DNA of 11,661 bases from Eubacteriaceae bacterium. Lineage in GTDB: Bacteria; Bacillota; Clostridia; Eubacteriales; Alkalibacteraceae. The position numbers and the translations under genes are program-made. Of this stretch, positions 6,068 to 11,661 are shown piece after piece. The stretch spans positions 1-11,661 of the forward strand of contig DMAW01000028.1 of assembly GCA_003446375.1 (NCBI GenBank), in the 5' to 3' direction. Every line of letters begins with the position of its first letter. Position 1 is the stretch's first letter. Under the pieces are notes generated by a model. It saw nothing but the letters and a program-made list of their open reading frames with translations. It had not been told where the DNA came from and made no database searches.

Positions 6068-7078
6068 TCATATTTTAAGATTCGGCATCGCCGTCAAATT
6101 TTCAGGAGCAAAATCCCCTTTTACGTATTTATAATACCCGGCTGATGCTATCATAGCCCCATTGTCTGTGCAAAGCTTTGGCTGAGGATAATCCAATAAG
6201 ATTCCCTTAGCTTGGCATTTATCCTTCATCATTTTCCTTAAAAGGCTATTACACGCTACTCCTCCGGATAGGCAAACCCTGTCAACCTTAAAATCTACGG
6301 CGGCTTTTATAGTTTTTTCCGTAAGGACTTCAACAACAGCCATCTGAAAGCTGGCTGCTATGTCTTCGACTTTATAACCTAGATTTTTCATTTTCATTCC
6401 ATTTAAATAATTAAGAACTGCAGACTTTAAGCCACTAAAGCTGAAATCATAGCTGTCTTCTTCCAAATAAGCTCTTGGGAACTGTACAAAATCAGGATTG
6501 CCTTTCATTGCGGCCTTGTCTATTGCCGGTCCTCCCGGATAGCCCAGACCCAATGTCCTTGCTATCTTGTCAAAAGCCTCTCCAGCCGCATCATCCCTTG
6601 TCTGACCTAAAACATCGTAGCAATCGTAGTCTTTTACATAAATCAGGTGAGAATGTCCTCCTGAGGCCACCAGAGTTACAAAAGGAGGCTCAACCTCGTT
6701 GTTTCCTATATAATTTGCGCTTATGTGCCCATCTATGTGATTTATCCCGATTAAAGGTTTCTTTGCAGCATACGCAAAAGACTTGCCATATGACAATCCT
6801 ACAAGAAGGCTTCCAACCAATCCCGGTCCGTAAGTAGCTGCTACAGCATCTATGTCTCCATATTTCAAGTTTGCTTCCTTAAATGCCATGTCTACTATGG
6901 AAGATATCTTTTTAACGTGATTTCTCGATGCTACCTCCGGCACCACCCCTCCGAAAGGTTGGTGTATGTCTATCTGAGAATAAATTATGTTTGACAGAAC
7001 TTCTCTGCCGTTTTTTACTATTGACGCAGCCGTTTCGTCACAGGAAGTCTCAATCCCTAATATTAAAATTTCCTTCAT
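6068..7078 (-). CDS. tsaD: tRNA N6-adenosine threonylcarbamoyltransferase TsaD
   Basis: Transfers the threonylcarbamoyl group from TC-AMP to A37 of ANN-decoding tRNAs, working with TsaB and TsaE, which are not in this window. The protein is 336 aa, full length, with an ASKHA fold. Visible motifs: GIETSCDETAASIV (8-21), VPEVASRNH (46-54), the metal ligands in NHIDGH (H114, H118), ASGGHSHL (138-145), GEAFDK, SGGVACN (271-277) and CTDNGAMIA with metal ligand D305. The start is ATG 7078, with AGAGGTG 4-5 nt upstream inside the end of the preceding gene, giving a 29-nt overlap. It is the last gene of the operon, ordered after rimI as in many Firmicutes but separated from it here by a membrane protein gene. 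Formerly called gcp/ygjD. Confidence 0.97.
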   Translation of the reverse strand: MKEILILGIETSCDETAASIVKNGREVLSNIIYSQIDIHQPFGGVVPEVASRNHVKKISSIVDMAFKEANLKYGDIDAVAATYGPGLVGSLLVGLSYGKSFAYAAKKPLIGINHIDGHISANYIGNNEVEPPFVTLVASGGHSHLIYVKDYDCYDVLGQTRDDAAGEAFDKIARTLGLGYPGGPAIDKAAMKGNPDFVQFPRAYLEEDSYDFSFSGLKSAVLNYLNGMKMKNLGYKVEDIAASFQMAVVEVLTEKTIKAAVDFKVDRVCLSGGVACNSLLRKMMKDKCQAKGILLDYPQPKLCTDNGAMIASAGYYKYVKGDFAPENLTAMPNLKI

Positions 7079-7739
7079 GTTTCACCTCTCTTTTAAGTAA
7101 AATACCACACAAAAATGCGATGCCCATCATCGTTGCCGACGATGTGAGGAGTATCCTCTTTACAATGCTCATAAAAAAATTAATCGGAACCATGTTTATA
7201 AGCACGCTGTCTGCCGGATCGAGTATCCAATAGTCGTTGGAAAAGAATATTTCATGAAATAGATTAAAGTACCTGTTAAAATCAAGATACAACAGGCCGC
7301 CTAATGCTATCAATACAACAAAGTAAGTCGCTGCACTTAAAATCAGGCTCTTGTACAGCCATTTCCTTTTTGATATCCCGTAAATGCCTATAAACAGCAA
7401 GACCATCGCCGCAACGTTTCTAAAGAGTATCCCCTTATCAAAGAGCACTCCTACATCATCCATGTGGATTATCTCCCTCTCATTGAATATCTCTTGCTCA
7501 ACGCCATCGATTGTTCCTTTAATGTTGAAATCCTCACGCTTTCCGAATAAGAAATCCTGTATTTCGTCAGTGACTCTCATCAATTCGTCAATTTCCATTC
7601 CTGTGGCGTTTTCTACATTGTTGATGTCGTATTGCTCTAAAAAGAAACTATCGGATTTTACTACGATTTCAAGACTTGTCAGTAGCATTACCGCCGGCAT
7701 CAGAATAATTACGATCAGCTTTAAAATTTTTTCCTTCAT
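7050..7739 (-). CDS. DUF1461/TIGR01906 membrane protein, Lit-like (lipoprotein intramolecular transacylase family)
   Basis: A four-helix membrane protein of 229 aa: segments near residues 6-26, 105-123, 131-151 and 196-216, with an extracytoplasmic loop between the first two. Two conserved blocks mark the family: EREIIHMDDVGVLF (87-100) and FHEIFFSNDYWILDP (161-175). Each has one invariant-looking His (H92, H162). From memory, Lit enzymes, which move an acyl chain within the lipoprotein N-terminus to make lyso-form lipoproteins, use a similarly spaced His pair, so this could be a Lit homologue or an uncharacterised paralogue. Start ATG 7739 overlaps the rimI stop (ATGA), with GGAGG 5 nt upstream; an in-frame GTG at 7751 lies before that site. 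The 3' end overlaps tsaD by 29 nt. The membrane topology is inferred from hydrophobicity by eye. Confidence 0.75.
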   Translation of the reverse strand: MKEKILKLIVIILMPAVMLLTSLEIVVKSDSFFLEQYDINNVENATGMEIDELMRVTDEIQDFLFGKREDFNIKGTIDGVEQEIFNEREIIHMDDVGVLFDKGILFRNVAAMVLLFIGIYGISKRKWLYKSLILSAATYFVVLIALGGLLYLDFNRYFNLFHEIFFSNDYWILDPADSVLINMVPINFFMSIVKRILLTSSATMMGIAFLCGILLKREVKHEGNFNIRD

Positions 7740-8185
7740 AATTTCCTCCACATTATCACCGCATCTTCACCGTTGTCGCTGTAGTACCCTTTGCGAATGC
7801 CTACCCCTTTAAAACCGCACTTTTTATATAGCCTTAAGGCAGACTCGTTGCTTTTTCTTACCTCTAAGGTAAGAGCGTCCACACCGTCATTAATCCCATC
7901 GCCAATCATTTTATCAATAAGCATCTTGCCCAAGCCCAAACCTCTAAAAGATAAATCTACTGCTATGTTTGTTATGTGACCCTCTCCATGTATATGCCAG
8001 ATTCCTGAATACCCTGCAATTTTGTCTTCGACTGTGATCACTTGGTATCTGGCCAATGGATTTTTCAGCTCATCTTCAAACATCTTTTTTGTCCAAGGTA
8101 TTTTAAAACACCTGTTTTCCAGCTCTTCGATACAATCCAGATGATGAATTCCCAATGGAATTATTTTTATTTTGTTTTCATTCAT
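7736..8185 (-). CDS. rimI: RimI-type GNAT N-acetyltransferase
   Basis: Acetyl-CoA-dependent N-alpha-acetyltransferase; the E. coli enzyme acts on ribosomal protein bS18. The protein is 149 aa, normal length. GNAT features: substrate loop CFKIPWTKKMFEDEL (26-40), beta4 HITNIAVDLSFRG, acetyl-CoA loop RGLGLGK (81-87), TLEVRKSNESALRLYKKCGF (106-125) and the C-terminal YYSDNGEDAVIM typical of RimI. It is coupled to the gene before it (ATGA overlap, 8185-8182) and to the gene after it (ATGA overlap, 7739-7736). The position ahead of tsaD matches the common tsaE-tsaB-rimI-tsaD order, although tsaB and tsaE are not adjacent here. Confidence 0.93.
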   Translation of the reverse strand: MNENKIKIIPLGIHHLDCIEELENRCFKIPWTKKMFEDELKNPLARYQVITVEDKIAGYSGIWHIHGEGHITNIAVDLSFRGLGLGKMLIDKMIGDGINDGVDALTLEVRKSNESALRLYKKCGFKGVGIRKGYYSDNGEDAVIMWRKL

Positions 8186-9423
8186 TGTATCGCCCTGTTG
8201 TAATAACTCATTTTGCCTGTCGTATTATCATACGACTGTTTCAGCTTTTCTAAAACCTGGCTTCCAAGACTCATTGTCTCAATGGACTCCTTGACCGGCA
8301 GAATTTCGTATTTAAGTCTACCCCCGGCGTTATATCTATAAACCCATGTAGGTGTGTAGCTTACTGACGCCAAAGAAGCTTTACCTGTAATCATATCCTT
8401 TTCAACTTTAATATGAACGATTACCCCATCTTCTGTATAGTTTCTGGCGCTGATTGATGGAAGGGTCTCCCTTCGTTGGTTGGATAAAAAATTGCCCTGA
8501 GAATATATGACAAACTTATCTTCGCCGCCGATATTAATTATTTCCGATCTTTGTATGACGTGAGGATGGCTTCCGAGTACTACGTCTGCCCCCCAGTTAA
8601 ATATCTTGTTTGCAAGCTGTTCCTGTTGATTGGTCGGACTTAGCTGGTATTCATTTCCCCAATGTATAGATACGAATATCATGTCACAATCCTGATCTTT
8701 TGCCTTTTGTATATCCTGTTTTATCTTCTCCTCATCAATGATGTTTATCATGTATCCAAGTTCCGCTGGAGTCAAAAGGCTTTCCATGCCGTTAAGGCCG
8801 TATGTGTAAGCTATAAGTCCCACTCTTATTCCCTTTGTCTCCAGCACTGTTATTTCATCTTCGGGTTCACTGAAGGTTCCGGTTGATATTAAATCCCGCT
8901 TTTCAATTTCTTCAAGAGTTCTCAATACCCCTGTTTTTCCTTTGTCGAGGGAATGATTATTTGCGGTAGTCAACACGTCAAACCCGGAACTTTTTATGCT
9001 GTCTAAAACTTCGTCGGGAGCATTGAATACCGGATATCCTTGAGGGGTTCCTCCAGCAGTTACCGTCTCGAAATTCCCCATAGCGATGTCTGCTGCTTCA
9101 AAAAATTTATTTACATTTTTGAAATTGTCGTCAAAATTGTAACTGCCGCTGCCTGAATCGTAAGCATTTGTTATCTGGGTACCGTGAAACATTATGTCTC
9201 CCACAGAAGTAAATGCAGCAACCTGCTTTTCTCCAAGATATTCTCCCTTTGGAGAGGTGAATACCATTTTTGTAAAATCATCCACCGGTTGAGTAACCTT
9301 CAAGTCGGGATTTATTCCCTCTTGAGATTTAAAAAGCCCTGTAAAAGCCACAACTCCCACTGCAAGCACCGTAACTATTACTGCAAGCCTCAAAAACAAC
9401 AGCATTTTTCTATTTGATCTCAT
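8182..9423 (-). CDS. CapA/PgsA-family metallophosphatase-like protein, membrane-anchored
   Basis: A protein of 413 aa with a short basic N-terminus, one membrane anchor (about residues 9-30) and an extracytoplasmic PGA_cap-type domain. Motifs of the calcineurin-like fold appear in order: GDIMFHG (75-81), GNFET (116-120), NNHSLD (155-160), HWGNEY (254-259), GSHPHV (284-289) and SQGNF (308-312). The family includes CapA/PgsA, which takes part in poly-gamma-glutamate capsule synthesis. No pgsB or pgsC homologue is in the window, so a capsule role is not supported and a general phosphoesterase in the envelope is equally possible. The ribosome binding site is GGAGG before ATG 9423. It starts 22 nt after the histidine kinase gene and overlaps rimI by 4 nt, suggesting co-expression with the two-component system. 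Confidence 0.85.
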   Translation of the reverse strand: MRSNRKMLLFLRLAVIVTVLAVGVVAFTGLFKSQEGINPDLKVTQPVDDFTKMVFTSPKGEYLGEKQVAAFTSVGDIMFHGTQITNAYDSGSGSYNFDDNFKNVNKFFEAADIAMGNFETVTAGGTPQGYPVFNAPDEVLDSIKSSGFDVLTTANNHSLDKGKTGVLRTLEEIEKRDLISTGTFSEPEDEITVLETKGIRVGLIAYTYGLNGMESLLTPAELGYMINIIDEEKIKQDIQKAKDQDCDMIFVSIHWGNEYQLSPTNQQEQLANKIFNWGADVVLGSHPHVIQRSEIINIGGEDKFVIYSQGNFLSNQRRETLPSISARNYTEDGVIVHIKVEKDMITGKASLASVSYTPTWVYRYNAGGRLKYEILPVKESIETMSLGSQVLEKLKQSYDNTTGKMSYYNRAIQ

Positions 9424-9445
9424 TATAAACCTCCATAAGCTCCGG

Positions 9446-10732
9446 CTACTGTTTTCTTTTTTTAGGCAGCTCTACGATAAAGCTGCTTCCCTTGTCCGGT
9501 TCGCTCTCCACGCTTATTTTCCCCTTGTGCTCCCTTACTATCCAGTTGGCTATGCTAAGGCCAAGACCGGCTCCACCTTGTTCTCTGGAACGAGCTTTAT
9601 CCACTCTGTAGAACCTTTCAAAAATCTTATTTATATCTTCTTGGGATATGCCCATCCCCGTATCCTTTACAGTTATTATGGCTTTATCTGTCGTGTGCAT
9701 AAGAGAAATAGTGATTTTTCCCCTTTCAGGAGTATATTTTATGCCATTGTCCAACAAAATGACGAGAAGCTGATTTAATTTGTCTTTATCTCCAATCAAA
9801 TGTACGTTTTCTGATATTATGCTTTCAAATTCTATATCTTTTTCCTTTGCAATCAGCTGGAATTTGTCACTTGTTACCCTGACGAGCTTGCTTAAATCTA
9901 CTTTATCCATGGTCACAGGTATCTGGTTGTTATCTGCCTGGGCCAAGGTCAACAGATTTTGTATCAGCTTGCTCATGTTCTCTGTTTCGCTGGATATGTT
10001 TTCAAGCCATTTCGCATTTTCTTTTATGGTCTCCTGCTCTTTCATTCCCAACAGTTCAGTGGTCGTCTTTATTATCGTAAGAGGAGTTCTGAGCTCATGA
10101 CTTGCATCTGCGATGAATTCCTTTTGTCTTTCATAAGCTCTTCTAACAGGCTCCAATGATTTTTTTGCCATATGGGCACTGATAAAGATCAAGACGATAA
10201 CGCTGAAGACCCCTATGCTCATGACTACCAGAAAAATCTGCCTGGTAACCAGATCATCAATCAACCTGGACTGATAAACCTGAACGATTGCAGATCTTCC
10301 CCCGGGAATTTCCACATATCCTGTATAAAGCCTATATTTTACACCCGATATGGTTATACTCGTAAAACTGTCCTTTTGAGTCTTCATGACCTGCTGAGCG
10401 TGAACGTAGGTCTGCTCCATCAGAGAATCCCTCAATACGCTTAAACCGGCCAGTTTTAAGTCTTCGTCCCATATTACATAATCAATCCTTGAATAATCGC
10501 TTTGGTTGCTACCCTCAGGCCATATATTTTCATCAGGAAGGTTTATCTCCAAAGTATTATACTTGTATATCATGGAAACTATGTGGTCTTTTCGTTCAAC
10601 TAGAGTATTCTTTGCTGAAGAGTTAAATGCGGCATTTGAAAATCCCACTATGGAATATGAAAATATCAGCAAGAACGCAATCAGTATGAGCGCGTTCATA
10701 ATCGTTAGTTTTCTGTAGAGTTCTTTAAACAT
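9446..10732 (-). CDS. Membrane sensor histidine kinase, CiaH-like architecture
   Basis: A protein of 428 aa. TM1 (about 11-35), an extracytoplasmic sensor region (about 36-163) and TM2 (about 165-186), followed after only about 20 residues by the HisKA domain. The H-box FIADASHELRTPLTIIK contains the phospho-acceptor H212. The HATPase domain shows the N-box LLVILLDNGIKYT (around N329), G1 DTGMG (357-361), the F-box FERFYRVDKARS and G2 GGAGLGLS (386-393). No HAMP domain fits between TM2 and the H-box, which is unusual for this class but like CiaH-type kinases. The ATG abuts the response regulator stop (0-nt gap), with AAGGTG inside the regulator's last codons. The signal sensed is unknown; an envelope signal is plausible given the loop and the downstream CapA and Lit-like genes. 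Confidence 0.94.
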   Translation of the reverse strand: MFKELYRKLTIMNALILIAFLLIFSYSIVGFSNAAFNSSAKNTLVERKDHIVSMIYKYNTLEINLPDENIWPEGSNQSDYSRIDYVIWDEDLKLAGLSVLRDSLMEQTYVHAQQVMKTQKDSFTSITISGVKYRLYTGYVEIPGGRSAIVQVYQSRLIDDLVTRQIFLVVMSIGVFSVIVLIFISAHMAKKSLEPVRRAYERQKEFIADASHELRTPLTIIKTTTELLGMKEQETIKENAKWLENISSETENMSKLIQNLLTLAQADNNQIPVTMDKVDLSKLVRVTSDKFQLIAKEKDIEFESIISENVHLIGDKDKLNQLLVILLDNGIKYTPERGKITISLMHTTDKAIITVKDTGMGISQEDINKIFERFYRVDKARSREQGGAGLGLSIANWIVREHKGKISVESEPDKGSSFIVELPKKRKQ

Positions 10733-11404
10733 TTAATCTATCACCTTGAGCTTATAGCCTATGCTTCTTAAAGTCTCAATCTTTATTTTAGTATTCTTAA
10801 GCTTTTTCCTTAAATTATGTATGTATATCTCTATGTTATTTTCATTTACGTCAGCGTCAAAACCCCATACTCTGTCTAAAATCTGCTCTCTGCTAAACAC
10901 CTGGTCCGGCCTTTTTATCAGCATCTCCAAAAGAAGCCCTTCCTTGTACGAGAGCTTAAGTGGATTCCCATCTACCGTGGCAGCATAGTTGTCTGTATCA
11001 AAAGTGAAATTACCTATAGTTAAGATGTTTTCGACATAATCGGACTCGACCCTTCTGCCCAAAGCCCTTATCCTTGCAAATAGTTCTTTGGCGGAAAAGG
11101 GTTTGACTAAATAATCGTCTGCTCCAGAATCCAGACCTTCCACCTTGTCTTCTACAGTATCTTTTGCAGTTAACATCAAAACGGGAGTTTTGTTCCCTTT
11201 TTTCCTGATCTCCTTCAAAATCTCGATTCCGCTCTTTCCGGGAAGCATAATGTCAAGCACTATTACATCGTATATTTGTTTCGATGCATAGAGCAGGCCT
11301 TCTTCACCATCATTTGCTACGTCACATTGTATGTTTTGAATCTTGCAAAGTTCCTGCAAGGCCTCTGTGACTTTTTTCTCATCTTCCACAAACAAAATCT
11401 TCAT
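10733..11404 (-). CDS. OmpR/PhoB-family response regulator
   Basis: DNA-binding partner of the adjacent kinase; 223 aa. Receiver domain 1-115: acidic pocket E7/D8, phospho-acceptor D51 (VLDIMLPG), T79 (LTAKD), K101 (VKPFS). Winged-helix domain about 125-221, with LSYKEGLLLEMLIKRPDQVFSREQIL and the recognition segment NNIEIYIHNLRKKL, ending in IETLRSIGYKL. The start is ATG 11404, with AGGGGGA 5 nt upstream that overlaps the mnmA stop region. It lies 10 nt after mnmA, so it is probably expressed with the tRNA-modification gene from a promoter outside the window. The target genes are unknown; no candidate direct-repeat operator was identified here. Confidence 0.95.
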   Translation of the reverse strand: MKILFVEDEKKVTEALQELCKIQNIQCDVANDGEEGLLYASKQIYDVIVLDIMLPGKSGIEILKEIRKKGNKTPVLMLTAKDTVEDKVEGLDSGADDYLVKPFSAKELFARIRALGRRVESDYVENILTIGNFTFDTDNYAATVDGNPLKLSYKEGLLLEMLIKRPDQVFSREQILDRVWGFDADVNENNIEIYIHNLRKKLKNTKIKIETLRSIGYKLKVID

Positions 11405-11414
11405 ATGGGTCCCC

Positions 11415-11661
11415 CTAATCGTTTATGGTAATAATCTGATCTATCTCCGCTCCGCCCAGACATTCCTCTCCATCATATAGCACTACCTGCTGCCCCGGAG
11501 TAATGGCCTTTTGAGGTTTGTCGAACATTACCTTGATATTTCCGTCTTCCAAGATGCTTACAATTACATCTTGGTCCGGCTGCCTGTATCTGAATTTTGC
11601 TTTAAGCTTTACATCCCTTCCCTTCAAAGCTTCGCAAGTCCAGTTTACATTGATGCCGATA
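11415..11661 (-). CDS. mnmA: tRNA-specific 2-thiouridylase MnmA (3' part only)
   Basis: Installs the 2-thio group on U34 of Lys, Glu and Gln tRNAs. Only the last 81 codons are in the window, and the reading frame stays open to the right edge. The TTG at 11627 is internal, not a start, because upstream codons continue the family pattern (NVNWTCEALKGRDVKLKAKFRYRQ, shown only in part). The C-terminal beta-barrel signature is clear: KFRYRQPDQD, FDKPQKAITPGQQVVLYDGEECLGGAEI. The catalytic cysteines and PP-loop are off the edge. The stop TAG is at 11417-11415, 10 nt before the response regulator. Confidence 0.93.
   Translation of the reverse strand, partial: IGINVNWTCEALKGRDVKLKAKFRYRQPDQDVIVSILEDGNIKVMFDKPQKAITPGQQVVLYDGEECLGGAEIDQIITIND

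Noticed and set aside
5854..6078. Short plus-strand open frame of 74 codons over the DnaA boxes
   Set aside because: No convincing ribosome binding site, hydrophobic low-complexity product, and the sequence is better explained by the box array.
8182..9423. A poly-gamma-glutamate capsule locus based on the CapA-family gene
   Set aside because: No capB/pgsB ligase or capC/pgsC partner is present, and single CapA-family genes are common without capsules.
11415..11627. A separate 70-aa protein starting at TTG 11627
   Set aside because: The frame stays open to the window edge, and both the residues before and after the TTG match the MnmA C-terminal domain.

Overview
The window looks like a chromosomal segment from a low-GC Gram-positive bacterium of the Clostridia type (Firmicutes/Bacillota). 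The signs are AT-rich intergenic regions with near-consensus sigma-A promoters, strong AGGAGG-type ribosome binding sites, a Rex redox repressor, a Gram-positive type I glutamine synthetase, an FMN-binding-like lipoprotein and a YdiF-like ABC-F protein. The genus cannot be named from this evidence. No mobile element, CRISPR array, tRNA or rRNA is visible. Twelve protein genes are supported, one of them cut by the right edge.

Layout: (1) 41-865, + strand, a lipoprotein with two FMN-binding-like repeats, convergent with glnA. A hairpin between them overlaps the lipoprotein stop codon. (2) 880-3009, - strand: rex then glnA. Each has its own near-perfect sigma-A promoter. The glnA leader contains an intrinsic terminator downstream of the promoter, so glnA looks attenuated. 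(3) 3232-5148, + strand, an ABC-F ATPase divergent from rex. It ends at a perfect bidirectional terminator shared with a convergent ferritin gene (5210-5719, - strand). (4) 5720-6067, a 348-bp region without a gene. It holds an AT-rich stretch followed by a same-strand array of DnaA boxes, two of them perfect TTATCCACA. (5) 6068-11661, - strand, one tightly packed operon: mnmA (3' end) - OmpR-type response regulator - HAMP-less histidine kinase - CapA-family metallophosphatase - rimI - DUF1461/Lit-like membrane protein - tsaD. Several junctions overlap by 4 or 29 nt, or abut exactly.

How the genes fit together: the operon joins tRNA anticodon-loop modification (MnmA s2U34, TsaD t6A37) and a RimI-type acetyltransferase with envelope functions (two-component system, CapA-like enzyme, Lit-like lipoprotein acyl remodeller). 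The set rimI-tsaD-(ferritin)-ydiF-rex matches the Bacillus subtilis ydiD-gcp-ydiF-ydiH neighbourhood, although orientations differ. The most interesting element is the DnaA-box cluster just downstream of tsaD. From memory, the B. subtilis gcp-ydiF intergenic region is also a DnaA-binding site outside oriC. If that recollection is right, this may be a chromosomal DnaA-binding locus conserved between Bacilli and Clostridia. The second most interesting is the glnA leader attenuator.
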